Assembly: GCA_000953695.1 (NCBI GenBank)
Contig: LN554847.1
Span: forward strand, 1,429,801 to 1,493,800
Reading direction: 5' to 3'
DNA: 64,000 nt
Source: Aliivibrio wodanis
Lineage (GTDB): Bacteria > Pseudomonadota > Gammaproteobacteria > Enterobacterales > Vibrionaceae
The position numbers and the translations under genes are program-made. The notes beneath the pieces were generated by a model. It was not told the DNA's origin, did not search any database, and was given only the letters and a program-made list of their open reading frames with translations. Shown here piece after piece: positions 55,539 through 64,000 of the stretch (its first letter is position 1; the number at the start of each line of letters is the position of its first letter).

Positions 55539-55895
55539 TTAAAACGCTTGTGGCGCGAACCCTGTCATTTCTTTAAGTCCTAGCTCTTTACCAAGCGCAG
55601 TCATTGGGTGCACAACAACTAAACCGCGAACTGATTTCTTCAGTTTACCCATATCAGCTTGTTCTGCTTTAGTAATTGCACGTTTGAACTCAAGGTTGCG
55701 AACTTCTGTTCCCTTATTACCTGTTTCAAACTGCTTTTTACCATTTAATTTTGCGACTTTCTTTTCTAGCGTTTGGATTTCATGCAAAAACTGTTTAACG
55801 ATTGGTTGATCGTCGCGCTTTTGTGCAGCATCTAAACGGTGCTTACAACGATCTAAACGGTTATGAATTTTTTGCAGTTCTTCTTTTACACTCAT
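55539..55895 (-). CDS. yibL: YibL-family ribosome-associated protein
   Basis: A 118-residue cytoplasmic protein starting MSVKEELQKIHNRLDRCKHR, an N-terminal coiled coil, and the conserved C-terminal VHPMTALGKELGLKEMTGFA. It matches YibL, which associates with the ribosome in E. coli; its role is not settled. The start at 55895 is chosen for AAAGGTAAT upstream; a longer frame reaching 56084 overlaps the divergent arfB and is not coding. It is divergent from arfB. Confidence 0.88.
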   Translation of the reverse strand: MSVKEELQKIHNRLDRCKHRLDAAQKRDDQPIVKQFLHEIQTLEKKVAKLNGKKQFETGNKGTEVRNLEFKRAITKAEQADMGKLKKSVRGLVVVHPMTALGKELGLKEMTGFAPQAF

Positions 55896-55981
55896 GAAAT
55901 TACCTTTGTATTGAAAATGGTGCGTATCGACGCTACCTGATAGTATACCCTCTATTAGAACAACGATCATAGGTTTATTAC

Positions 55982-56395
55982 ATGTTAACCATTTCAAACC
56001 AAGTTGAGTTGGCCGATTGGGAAATAGAGCTGACTGCGATTCGGGCACAAGGTGCGGGTGGACAGAATGTGAATAAGGTCTCAAGTGCCATTCACTTACG
56101 CTTTGATATTACACGATCGACGTTACCTGCCTTCTATAAAGAGCGTCTATTAAAAATGAAAGATAGTCGTATCACAAAAGAAGGGGTTATTGTTATCAAG
56201 GCACAGCAATTTCGAACTCAAGAAAAAAATCGTGAGAATGCGCTTGAACGCTTAAAAGAATTAATTCAATCGGCAGCAGAGACTCAAAAAGCACGTCGAG
56301 AGACGAAACCAACACGCAACTCTCAACGCAAACGCGTCGATAATAAAACACAACGCGGCCAAACTAAAAGTATGAGAAGAAAGGTAGATTACTAA
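55982..56395 (+). CDS. arfB: alternative ribosome-rescue factor ArfB (YaeJ)
   Basis: A 137-residue peptidyl-tRNA hydrolase with the release-factor catalytic loop AQGAGGQNVNKVSSA (GGQ at residues 26-28) and the basic tail (KARRETKPTRNSQRKRVDNK and beyond) that enters the mRNA channel of stalled ribosomes. It frees ribosomes stuck without a stop codon. Its stop codon shares one base with the start of the RecQ-like gene (TAATG), so the two are coupled. Divergent from yibL, another ribosome-associated gene. Confidence 0.94.
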   Translation: MLTISNQVELADWEIELTAIRAQGAGGQNVNKVSSAIHLRFDITRSTLPAFYKERLLKMKDSRITKEGVIVIKAQQFRTQEKNRENALERLKELIQSAAETQKARRETKPTRNSQRKRVDNKTQRGQTKSMRRKVDY

Positions 56396-58314
56396 TGACA
56401 TATCAGCAGACATTAAAAGAGGTATTTGGCTTTGATTCTCTTAGAGGTGGCCAACAACAAGTTATCGAGAAAGTGCTTGATGGTCACTCGTCTGCTGCCA
56501 TCTTTCCAACCGGTTCTGGAAAGTCTTTATGCTATCAATTACCAGCACTTTTATTACCAAACCTTACTTTGGTTATCTCTCCTTTACTTGCTTTGATGAA
56601 AGATCAGATTTCATTTTTAAAAAGCAGAGGCATTGCCGCCGCATCAATTGACTCGACTCAAACCCGTGAAGAGACCCAAGCCATCTTACAAGGCGTTAGA
56701 AGCGGGGAAATTAAGATTTTAATGATCTCTGTTGAACGTTTGAAGAATGAACGTTTTCGACAATTCATCGCTCAAATTAATATCTCTCTATTAGTGGTGG
56801 ATGAAGCACACTGTATCTCTGAATGGGGTCATAACTTTAGACCCGATTATCTTAAGCTTCCTCAAGATAGAGAAGCATTAAACATTCCTCATGTTTTACT
56901 TTTGACAGCAACAGCAACCCCAGCCGTTATTGAAGACATGAGTAAAAAATTCAAAATCGAAAAAGACGATATTGTAATTACTGGCTTCTATCGCCCTAAT
57001 TTGGATATTTCAATTATCCCTGTAGAAGAAGAACAAAAACGGTCAGCACTGTTTGCGACACTAAAACAAAAACCAGAACAACCAAGTATTATTTATGTCA
57101 CCTTGCAACAAACAGCTGAAAATGTGGCTCAATGGCTACAAGGTAATGGTATCCAAGCAAAAGCCTATCATGCCGGATTAAAACACGACATCAGAGAATC
57201 TATCCAAAATCAATTCATGAATGGTGAAATTAATTGTATTGTTGCCACCATTGCATTTGGTATGGGAGTCGATAAATCAGATATTCGTCAGGTGATCCAT
57301 TTTGATTTACCTAAATCTATTGAAAACTACTCTCAAGAAATAGGCCGAGCTGGCCGCGATGGTGCTCCTTCATTTTGTACTGTCCTTGCTAATACATCAG
57401 GGCTTAATGTCTTAGAAAACTTTATTTATGGTGATACACCTGATAGAGAAGCGATTCAATATGTACTGGATGACATTTACAAATCTTCAGATACATGGGA
57501 AACCCAATTATTACGCTTATCTAAAGAGAGTAATGTCCGTCAATTGCCACTAAAAACCTTATTCGTCTATTTAGAACTCAAAAAGATCATTCAAGCTAAA
57601 TACAGCTATTACGCAGATTATCGCTTCAAAACCTTAATTCCAATCAATGATATTATTGGGAAATTCCAAACAGAACGTCAACAGTTTGTCTCAACAATTT
57701 TTCAATGCTCTCCAAAAGCAAAAACCTGGCACACGGTTGATTTCGATGCGTTGTGGATAGGCTATCGTGGTGAACGTAAACGCGTCGTTTCAGCATTAGA
57801 TTATTTTCATGAACAGGGTTGGATCGAGCTTGAAAGTAAACAAGTTACTGAAGTTTATCAAGTTATTAATAAAGTGGAAAGTACACATGTGTTATCTCAA
57901 GAGTTGCACTTATTATTTAAAAATAAAGAACAGAATGAAATAAACCGAATTCATTCTATGCTTGATTTTTTTGGAACAACTACCTGTTTAAGCTATGAAT
58001 TAGCTCGTTATTTTGCAGATTTTAATGCTCCTGAAAAGTGTGACCACTGCTCTGCATGTCGTTCAGAAGCCGCTGTATTACCAAGAAATAATACTCATTT
58101 TATTACTGATGACGAGCAAGTGAAACTCTGGTGTCAAGAGTTACAAAACAACAGTAAAGAACCATTAGCTAATGCCGTTTTTGCTCGTTTTTTATGTGGT
58201 ATTCCAACACCATTAACCACAAAAATTAAAGCAAATAAGATGCAAGGCTTCGCTAAATTTGAATCTCAGCCTTATTTTGAGGTATTAGAATTAATAGGGA
58301 AGCTCAATGGCTAA
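56395..58314 (+). CDS. RecQ-family DEAH-box DNA helicase
   Basis: A 639-residue ATP-dependent 3'-5' helicase. Motif I is FPTGSGKSLCYQLPAL (about 37-52), motif II VVDEAHCISEWGHNFRP (DEAH at 136-139), motif III LLTATATP, motif V/VI ATIAFGMGVDKSDIRQVIHF and EIGRAGRDG. The Zn-binding region is recognisable as CDHCSAC near residue 550, but no HRDC domain is obvious at the C-terminus. It may be a second, divergent RecQ rather than the housekeeping gene, so no symbol is assigned. Translation is coupled to arfB. Confidence 0.88.
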   Translation: MTYQQTLKEVFGFDSLRGGQQQVIEKVLDGHSSAAIFPTGSGKSLCYQLPALLLPNLTLVISPLLALMKDQISFLKSRGIAAASIDSTQTREETQAILQGVRSGEIKILMISVERLKNERFRQFIAQINISLLVVDEAHCISEWGHNFRPDYLKLPQDREALNIPHVLLLTATATPAVIEDMSKKFKIEKDDIVITGFYRPNLDISIIPVEEEQKRSALFATLKQKPEQPSIIYVTLQQTAENVAQWLQGNGIQAKAYHAGLKHDIRESIQNQFMNGEINCIVATIAFGMGVDKSDIRQVIHFDLPKSIENYSQEIGRAGRDGAPSFCTVLANTSGLNVLENFIYGDTPDREAIQYVLDDIYKSSDTWETQLLRLSKESNVRQLPLKTLFVYLELKKIIQAKYSYYADYRFKTLIPINDIIGKFQTERQQFVSTIFQCSPKAKTWHTVDFDALWIGYRGERKRVVSALDYFHEQGWIELESKQVTEVYQVINKVESTHVLSQELHLLFKNKEQNEINRIHSMLDFFGTTTCLSYELARYFADFNAPEKCDHCSACRSEAAVLPRNNTHFITDDEQVKLWCQELQNNSKEPLANAVFARFLCGIPTPLTTKIKANKMQGFAKFESQPYFEVLELIGKLNG

Positions 58315-58427
58315 TTTATAAATAGTGATCTTATTTACAATATGAGCATTACGCTATGTACCGCATACTATATAAATGGTAAGGTGATTGTAAAAATGCC
58401 ATTCATATGTTTATTTAGGGAGCCGTG

Positions 58428-60071
58428 ATGATTGATAAATGTTTGTCACTATCAGAAGATCAATCTATTGTCAGCTTTATTGTTACTGGCGATGTTACTA
58501 TTACTCAGCCACTAAATAAGCAAGACCTTATTGATGCGGTACATACTCTAGGGGCTCAAGATTTTTATTTATATGATCTAGATATAGAAGCGGTAATTAC
58601 TGCTATTAATTCTGGTGATTTTTTAAAACTAAATGAAACCATTATTGCTCAACGTTTAGATACTCAACTTTCAATCGAAATTGATGAATCTGAATTGTCG
58701 GCCACTATGATAATAACAGGGGCTTATGGTGGTTCTCATTTACGAGGCCCAGCGATCATTGCAGCATTAACAGAACATTCAATAATAAAAGGGGTTCAAA
58801 AAGAAGCACTTAAATCCCTTTTATTAACAAATAGAGATCTTAAGCCTGGTGAATCTTATACCGCTACCATAGCTATTGGCAAAGCTCCCATTCCTGGTAA
58901 TAATGCAAATTTCTTACCGCTTGTTCCTGATGTGAAAAAACGCATTTTACAACCAAAAATACAAGATGATGGTCTTGTTGATATGCGTGATTTAGGTGAC
59001 TTTATAACCGTAAAAAAAGGGGTGCCTTTAATAAAACGCATTCCTGCAACAAAAGGGGCTGACGGTCTAACGATTACAGGTAAGTCAATTCCTGCAATAC
59101 CAGGGGAAGAGATCCCACTAAAAGTATATGCTGGTTCTGTTATTTCAGAACATGATTGTAATGTATTACTATCCAGTATTGATGGAATGCCTATCATTCA
59201 TAAAGATGGTGTCGGTGTTGATAATCTTTTAAAACTAAAAGCTATCGATGTCACTACAGGTCATATCTCATTTGAAGGCAGTATCTTTGTTGAAAATGAC
59301 ATCGAAGCAGGTATGAGAGTGCAGGCAACAGGCAGTATAACTGTCGGTGGTTTTATTGAAAATGCTGAAGTTATTGCTCATGAAGACATTTCTGTTGCTA
59401 ATGGTATTATTGGCCATCAGCCTCATGACGATGGTGAATTAAGTTGTACCATTATGGCAAAAGGCTCTATTAGCGCTAAATTAGCACAGCACTCATGCTT
59501 AACTGCAAATAAAGAAATCAATCTATTGCTACTTGCCAATCATTGTTCTTTAAATTCTCGTACTTTTATTGCCGTTACAGACAAAGCAGGAAAGAATGGA
59601 ACAATTAGTGGTGGTAGTGTAATTGCTAACCATTATGTAAAAACAGCAAATTTAGGTATTGAAGGCGGCGCTTATACTAAAGTTCAAGCTTTTCAAAACT
59701 TCTCAGTAGTCAAAGAAAACATACACCAATTAAAAAAACAGTACCTATTATTAAATGACACTATTGATAAGATTGCTCAAATTAATATCGATAAGCAACC
59801 AAGCGAAATTGCCGAAAAAATTCTTCACTCTAAGACGAAAACAGAGCAAGAGTTAGTAAAGGTAAGGGCACTATTAGAGCTTGAAGAACATGCGTTTGAT
59901 TCAGGACTAAAACAGAATCATATTTTTGTTACTAACAAAATGTTTCCAAGAGTAGAAATTAAGTTTAATAATGAACACTTAGTGACTAAGCGTGAGTATA
60001 GTCCAAGTAAAATAACATTCACGGGTTATGACATTGATATTGCACCGGTTATTAAAAAAAGAGTAAAATAA
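58428..60071 (+). CDS. fapA: FapA-family (DUF342) protein
   Basis: A 547-residue cytoplasmic protein with the DUF342/FapA arrangement: an N-terminal region, a central block with PGNNANFLPL and KGADGLTITGKSIPAIPGEE, then a right-handed beta-helix (IDVTTGHISFEGSIFVENDIEAGMRVQATG to TISGGSVIANHYVKTANLGI) and a C-terminal coiled coil (about residues 430-500). FapA affects cell-surface and flagellar polarity factors in vibrios and related bacteria. AGGGAG lies five to six bases before the ATG at 58428; the GTG at 58425 is an alternative. Convergent with the punC gene. Confidence 0.8.
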   Translation: MIDKCLSLSEDQSIVSFIVTGDVTITQPLNKQDLIDAVHTLGAQDFYLYDLDIEAVITAINSGDFLKLNETIIAQRLDTQLSIEIDESELSATMIITGAYGGSHLRGPAIIAALTEHSIIKGVQKEALKSLLLTNRDLKPGESYTATIAIGKAPIPGNNANFLPLVPDVKKRILQPKIQDDGLVDMRDLGDFITVKKGVPLIKRIPATKGADGLTITGKSIPAIPGEEIPLKVYAGSVISEHDCNVLLSSIDGMPIIHKDGVGVDNLLKLKAIDVTTGHISFEGSIFVENDIEAGMRVQATGSITVGGFIENAEVIAHEDISVANGIIGHQPHDDGELSCTIMAKGSISAKLAQHSCLTANKEINLLLLANHCSLNSRTFIAVTDKAGKNGTISGGSVIANHYVKTANLGIEGGAYTKVQAFQNFSVVKENIHQLKKQYLLLNDTIDKIAQINIDKQPSEIAEKILHSKTKTEQELVKVRALLELEEHAFDSGLKQNHIFVTNKMFPRVEIKFNNEHLVTKREYSPSKITFTGYDIDIAPVIKKRVK

Positions 60072-60108
60072 ATAACAACTAAAAAATCAACATTAAGTCA
60101 ATTTTACA

Positions 60109-60140
60109 AAAATAGCACTGATAATCATCAGTGCTATTTT
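60109..60140. terminator. bidirectional terminator
   Basis: AAAATAGCACTGAT / AATC / ATCAGTGCTATTTT: a perfect 14-bp stem between the convergent fapA and punC genes. Confidence 0.88.
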
Positions 60141-60159
60141 ATATAAAACTGGATAAAAA

Positions 60160-61356
60160 TTATGCTTGTTCAGCTAAAACCATTTTCTCTTCTTGATGTG
60201 CTTTAAATACCATAACAGCACCAATGAACAAGAAAACTAACTGTAATAACATAATACCACCCATTGAGATGCCACCTAAATAACTAATACTTGATACCAT
60301 TGCACTTGCTGCAACACAAAACAGCATTTGTAAGAAATTAAGTAATCCAGAAGCAACTGCACTTCCTTCTTTAAAATCTATTAAAGCATTATTAACAACG
60401 ATTGGATAAATAGCACCATTTGCCGCAGCTAAGAAACAAAATGGGATTAACATCGGAATGATTGATGAAACATCCATTCTCCATGACACTAAAAATACCG
60501 TTACTACACTCGCTGTAGAAAGTTTTAATAACCAAGGTAGTACTTGCTGTCCATCAAAACGTTCTAAGGCCCAGCGACAACCATAACCACCTACAATAAA
60601 TGCGATTGTTTGTGGTACATAGCTTAATCCGATATCAGCGCCTGAATAACCCATTTGAGTCATAACAAACGGAGAACCAGTTAACCAAGCAAAAAAGATC
60701 GCAGAGCTTGCTGCATAGATGAGCATATTTCCTGTGAATTTTTTTGACTTGATAACATCACGAAAAGTAATGGTTTTTCCTGATGTTGCTTTCTCTTGTT
60801 TTGGTTCTTTATCTGCAACAGTTCTTACTGCTAAGCCAACACCAATAATCGTTAATGTTACGAAGATCATTGACCAACCGTAGAACTTTTCAATCGCGGC
60901 TCCTAATAAAGGGGCTAATGCAGGAGATAAAGCAACCAAAGGCATAATAGTTGCAAAAATACGTTGTGATGTTTTTGCATCATAACGCTGAATAACCATT
61001 GCTTGCCAAATTACATTGGCACTACATGCACCTAATGCCTGAAAGAAACGAGCAACAAGTAACATTTCTACACTGGTCGAAAATGAGGCAACTAAACTAC
61101 TGATTGCAAAGATACTTAAACCGATAATTAATGACTTTTTTGTACCTAAACTTTGAGTTAAACGCCCATAAAAAAGTTGACCAATAGCCATACCTAACAA
61201 GAAGATACTTAGGGTTAAACCAATCATACTTTCTGTTGTTGCTAGATCACCACGAATGATATCAAAAGCAGGTAAATACATATCAGTTGCTAAAAAGCCC
61301 AGCATACTTAAGCCAGCTAACCAAATATATGGAATAGATTGTTTTTTATTTTCCAT
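60160..61356 (-). CDS. punC: purine nucleoside transporter PunC (Bcr/CflA-family MFS)
   Basis: A 398-residue MFS carrier with twelve helices. It has the Bcr/CflA motif LATDMYLPAFDIIRGDL (about residues 22-38) and the MFS loop GQLFYGRLTQSLGTKKSLI. The Bcr/CflA group was named for drug efflux. The divergent LysR gene is a close match to E. coli PunR, whose cognate transporter is PunC (YdhC), so purine nucleoside transport is the better call. The ATG at 61356 has GGAGAAG at good spacing. Confidence 0.82.
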   Translation of the reverse strand: MENKKQSIPYIWLAGLSMLGFLATDMYLPAFDIIRGDLATTESMIGLTLSIFLLGMAIGQLFYGRLTQSLGTKKSLIIGLSIFAISSLVASFSTSVEMLLVARFFQALGACSANVIWQAMVIQRYDAKTSQRIFATIMPLVALSPALAPLLGAAIEKFYGWSMIFVTLTIIGVGLAVRTVADKEPKQEKATSGKTITFRDVIKSKKFTGNMLIYAASSAIFFAWLTGSPFVMTQMGYSGADIGLSYVPQTIAFIVGGYGCRWALERFDGQQVLPWLLKLSTASVVTVFLVSWRMDVSSIIPMLIPFCFLAAANGAIYPIVVNNALIDFKEGSAVASGLLNFLQMLFCVAASAMVSSISYLGGISMGGIMLLQLVFLFIGAVMVFKAHQEEKMVLAEQA

Positions 61357-61488
61357 GTTCTTCTCCAAACGTGAACATATTATTAATATCCATTGCATTC
61401 TATTAGTTAATTGCTACTCTTGTGAAACGATATAATTTGCACTTTACATCAAATAATTTGATGTGATTAATCATGCATCAGGAGGGTT

Positions 61489-62397
61489 ATGTTTTCTTAT
61501 AATGAACTAATTGCTATAGAATCAGTGGCTAGACTAGGCAGCTTTAGCCATGCAGCAGATGAGTTACATAAAGTTCCAAGTGCTATTAGCTATACAATTA
61601 AATCCGTTGAAGAACGATTAAACGTCACATTGTTTACTCGTTTACATCGTAAAGTAGAACTGACTGCTGCTGGGAGTTATTTCGTAGAACAAACCAGAAA
61701 GTTGCTCAAAGAGATGGAAGATATTCGCTTTAATACTCAAAGGGTTGCAAATGGGTGGCAACAAAGTGTTTCAGTCGCACTAGATAACGTAGTCCGCGAA
61801 AATGGGGTCAACCAACTCGTTCGTGACTTTTATGCGACCTTTCCTGATATTGAACTTCAATTAACTATGGAAGTCTTTAATGGTGTTTGGGATGCCTTGA
61901 TGACGGGCCGTGCTGATATTGGTATTGGTGCCACAGCAACGATACCTATCGGTGGCGACTTTTCTTATCGTCCAATGGGAGAACTAGCTTGGGAATTTGT
62001 TGTAGGCCTAAATCACCCATTGGCAATGTATGATGGTGAGATCCCTCATCATGAGCTAATTAAATATCCTGTAATCTGTTTAGAAGATACTTCTCAGATC
62101 TTACCAAAAAGATCCACTTGGCAATTAGATAATCAACGTCGTTTGATCGTTCCTAATTGGCATAGTGCAGAGCAATGTTTTATTGATGGATTAGGCGTAG
62201 GAGTTATGCCAAGCCATAGAGCTAAAAGGCTACTAGCTACAGAACAAGTAATCAGTAAAAAAATTGAAAATCATATTGAAGCAAGTCCATGCTGCCTAGC
62301 TTGGAATAATAAAAATCAATCGGTTGCAATCCAATGGTTACTTGATTATTTAGGAGATACAGAGAAACTAAATTCAGAGTGGCTCAAAGAAACATAA
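61489..62397 (+). CDS. punR: LysR-family regulator PunR (YdhB)
   Basis: A 302-residue LysR protein resembling E. coli PunR along its length: SVARLGSFSHAADELHKVPSAI in the helix-turn-helix, LTAAGSYFVEQ, EVFNGVWDALMTGRADIGIGA, LDNQRRLIVP and the tail LLDYLGDTEKLNSEWLKE. PunR activates punC in response to purine ribonucleosides such as adenosine and inosine. The genes are divergent with a 132-base gap. GGAGG directly upstream is a strong ribosome site. Confidence 0.88.
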   Translation: MFSYNELIAIESVARLGSFSHAADELHKVPSAISYTIKSVEERLNVTLFTRLHRKVELTAAGSYFVEQTRKLLKEMEDIRFNTQRVANGWQQSVSVALDNVVRENGVNQLVRDFYATFPDIELQLTMEVFNGVWDALMTGRADIGIGATATIPIGGDFSYRPMGELAWEFVVGLNHPLAMYDGEIPHHELIKYPVICLEDTSQILPKRSTWQLDNQRRLIVPNWHSAEQCFIDGLGVGVMPSHRAKRLLATEQVISKKIENHIEASPCCLAWNNKNQSVAIQWLLDYLGDTEKLNSEWLKET

Positions 62398-62454
62398 ACG
62401 ATGATCCTATGATCATCGTTTATGTTATCTATTTTCAATTTAAAAGCGACAAGA

Positions 62455-63090
62455 TCATGGCGCTAAACGGTCGATCATCCATTTGTCTTGATCTTTACTA
62501 TAGAGAAATCGATCATGAAGTCGATGATCCCCTCCTTGCCAAAACTCAATTGAATCAATTTTAACTCTAAAACCGCCCCAGAATTTTGGTATTGGGATTT
62601 CACCTTGTGCAAATTTTTGCTTAAGCTCTAAGTATTTTACTTCAAGTGCGGCACGAGCTGTTAATCGACTACTTTGTTTACTTGCCCATGCTGCAATTTG
62701 ACTTTCTTTAGGCCTTGAACTGAAGTATTTCATATTTTCAAGTGCACTTAGTTTTTCAGCAGTTCCTGTTATATGAACTTGACGCTCTAAAGGGTGCCAG
62801 GGGAAATGAAGAGAGATCTTACTATGATGCTCTAACTGCTGTGCCTTTCGAGAAGCTAAATTGGTATAAAACACAAATCCAGATTGTTCAAAATGTTTTA
62901 ACAGTACAATACGCTGGAAAGGTTGACCGTTCTCATCAACTGTTGCCACTGTCATGGCTGTTGGATCTGTCAGTTTTGCTTCTACCGCTTGTTTAAGCCA
63001 TAGCTCAAATAAATCAACAGGTTCTTGTGGTAAATCTGCTCTACGCAAGCCCCCAAGGCTATAATCTCGACGAATATCTTCTAATTCCAT
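62455..63090 (-). CDS. pdxH: pyridoxamine 5'-phosphate oxidase
   Basis: A 211-residue FMN enzyme that oxidises pyridoxine/pyridoxamine phosphate to PLP, the last step of vitamin B6 synthesis and salvage. The [18 protein letters not shown]-terminus, FMN-binding [19 protein letters not shown] and the C-terminal signature [20 protein letters not shown]...LHDR with Trp are all present. The start at 63090 gives the family length; the longer frame to 63153 is excluded on that basis. Tail-to-tail with the punR gene. Confidence 0.94.
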   Translation of the reverse strand: MELEDIRRDYSLGGLRRADLPQEPVDLFELWLKQAVEAKLTDPTAMTVATVDENGQPFQRIVLLKHFEQSGFVFYTNLASRKAQQLEHHSKISLHFPWHPLERQVHITGTAEKLSALENMKYFSSRPKESQIAAWASKQSSRLTARAALEVKYLELKQKFAQGEIPIPKFWGGFRVKIDSIEFWQGGDHRLHDRFLYSKDQDKWMIDRLAP

Positions 63091-63163
63091 GTAAATCTCA
63101 CTTCGACTGGTTTGTTGAAATTGTGCTCTTTTAAAATACCTTAAACAAGTCAAAAATAAATAA

Positions 63164-63185
63164 AAAGGGCCTAAATTAGGCCCTT
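63164..63185. terminator. terminator of the RTX gene
   Basis: AAGGGCCT (63165-63172) pairs with AGGCCCTT (63178-63185) around a five-base loop; on the minus strand it is followed by TTTTATTTATTTTT. It stops the minus-strand RTX transcript 39 bases after its stop codon, ahead of pdxH. Confidence 0.82.
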
Positions 63186-63223
63186 AGTATTTAATAATAT
63201 GTTAGTTAAGTAATAACATCAGT

Positions 63224-64000
63224 TTAAACATCAACTTTAAACATTTGATTCTCTAATAACTGAGTTAAAATCTCAGATTGATTGTTATTAAAGTCTGCAC
63301 TCTCAAGTCCAAAGGAATTAATCCCGCCTTCTACAGTAATTGTATGTTTATTACCTGCATCATCCGTTATTAATAGGGTCAAGTCATTGCCACTTTCTGA
63401 TAACTCAATATGAGCAAGAAGAGCATCAACATTTGTTTGGTTAACATCATCAGTTAAGATCTCAGTAAGATCAATTAAGTCTTCACCTTTTGTAAAATCT
63501 TTGATGGTATCAAGACCGCTATCAGCACCTTGATCAACCCACTTAAAGATGTCTTCACCAGTACCTCCGGTAAGAATATCATTTCCAAGTCCACCAATTA
63601 GGATATCGTTGCCTGAGCCTCCGATTAAAATATCGTTGCCTGAGCCGCCACGAAGAACATCATCACCTTCACCGCCATCTAAGTAATCATTACCTTCAGC
63701 ACCGTAAATTAAATCAATCCCTCCCTCACCAAATACATGATCATCACCAGCTCCTGCATGTGCTGCATCAATATGCGCTACTGGAGAGTAACCAGAAATA
63801 AATGAATCTAAATCTTGAGCATTTAATTTACTTGCATCAGAGCCCTTCGCAAATAAAGCTCGTTCTTCATCAGCTATATCATATGCGCTTTGAGTTTCGT
63901 CGTAACCTGCAGTATGACTGTCTCCTAAATGAATAATGTCATTACCAGAACCTGAAGCAACATGATCATTACCTGCGCCACTGTTTATATTATTTGCATC
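63224..64000 (-). CDS. C-terminus of an RTX/type I-secreted protein (partial)
   Basis: An open frame of 259 codons with no start inside the window; the gene continues beyond position 64000. It carries calcium-binding RTX nonapeptides, in order GGEGDDVLR, GGSGNDILI, GGSGNDILI, GGLGNDILT, GGTGEDIFK (around 63555-63690), preceded by GAGDDHVFG and GAEGNDYLD units. The end ILTQLLENQMFKVDV is a plausible uncleaved type I secretion signal. Such tails belong to large adhesins or hemolysins exported by ABC/MFP/TolC systems; the functional N-terminal part is outside the window. It terminates at 63164-63185. Confidence 0.87.
   Translation of the reverse strand, partial: DANNINSGAGNDHVASGSGNDIIHLGDSHTAGYDETQSAYDIADEERALFAKGSDASKLNAQDLDSFISGYSPVAHIDAAHAGAGDDHVFGEGGIDLIYGAEGNDYLDGGEGDDVLRGGSGNDILIGGSGNDILIGGLGNDILTGGTGEDIFKWVDQGADSGLDTIKDFTKGEDLIDLTEILTDDVNQTNVDALLAHIELSESGNDLTLLITDDAGNKHTITVEGGINSFGLESADFNNNQSEILTQLLENQMFKVDV

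Noticed and set aside
55896-56084. 63-codon N-terminal extension of yibL
   Set aside because: The extension crosses the divergent arfB start, and the internal ATG has the ribosome site and the family's N-terminus.
63555-63690. Tandem near-identical 27-base units that resemble a CRISPR-like array
   Set aside because: They are in-frame RTX nonapeptide codons with no spacers; no cas genes are present.
1-64000. tRNA, rRNA, CRISPR, prophage or integron sites
   Set aside because: No tRNA cloverleaf, rRNA segment, integrase, phage structural gene or attC-like site was recognised on either strand by eye; a tRNAscan or Infernal run would settle small RNAs.

Overview
The window looks like a chromosomal segment of a marine gammaproteobacterium of the Vibrionaceae, most likely the Aliivibrio (Vibrio fischeri) group. 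This rests on low GC, on several hallmark genes (the ectABC-aspartokinase ectoine operon, RlmF, YibL, punR/punC, DUF2860 and TraF-like envelope proteins) and on the many LysR regulator/target pairs. The genus is an inference from gene content; no rRNA or tRNA was seen, and I cannot fix the species or chromosome.

Layout. 0.2-7.1 kb: a RIO kinase, an alpha/beta hydrolase, a YdiK-like permease with YddG, then a methyl-accepting chemotaxis gene broken after its 17th codon by a complete IS30-family element (4229-5280). 7.1-12.4 kb: a 56-residue zinc-ribbon protein, a 199-bp inverted-repeat element, two LysR genes, small redox enzymes, a 28-codon gene and a ferric-reductase-like flavocytochrome. 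12.5-17.8 kb: a six-gene operon behind a convincing three-unit Pho box. It encodes a binding protein, a cytoplasmic phosphodiesterase-like enzyme, two permeases, an ATPase and a HAD phosphatase, and reads as a phosphate-starvation organophosphate uptake and hydrolysis system. 17.8-29.9 kb: a cold-shock gene with a long leader, two envelope proteins, an azoreductase/LysR pair, LysE/Lrp, a truncated CDF-like carrier, a secreted alpha-amylase and a second LysE.

29.9-32.3 kb: a divergon of cytochrome c' plus a two-domain secreted protein versus cytochrome b561 plus MarR, centred on a 21-bp-arm perfect inverted repeat. 32.4-36.4 kb: creBCD with a DUF2809 gene. 36.7-40.5 kb: ectABC-ask, turning aspartate into the compatible solute ectoine. 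40.5-48 kb: a PACE efflux gene with divergent LysR, an intact MCP, a HAD phosphatase and a 768-residue secreted MORN-repeat protein. 48.2-52.6 kb: an RND efflux pair with a 12-bp-arm operator-like repeat just upstream. 52.7-63.1 kb: rlmF, a diguanylate cyclase, yibL, arfB-recQ-like, a FapA-family protein, punC/punR and pdxH. The window ends inside the C-terminus of an RTX/type I-secreted protein.

Most of the content is ordinary housekeeping and accessory metabolism. The points that most deserve a second look are the Pho-box phosphodiester operon, the MarR-palindrome cytochrome divergon, the MORN-repeat protein, the efflux-operon palindrome and the repeat element seen at 7.4 kb with a related end at 53.8 kb.
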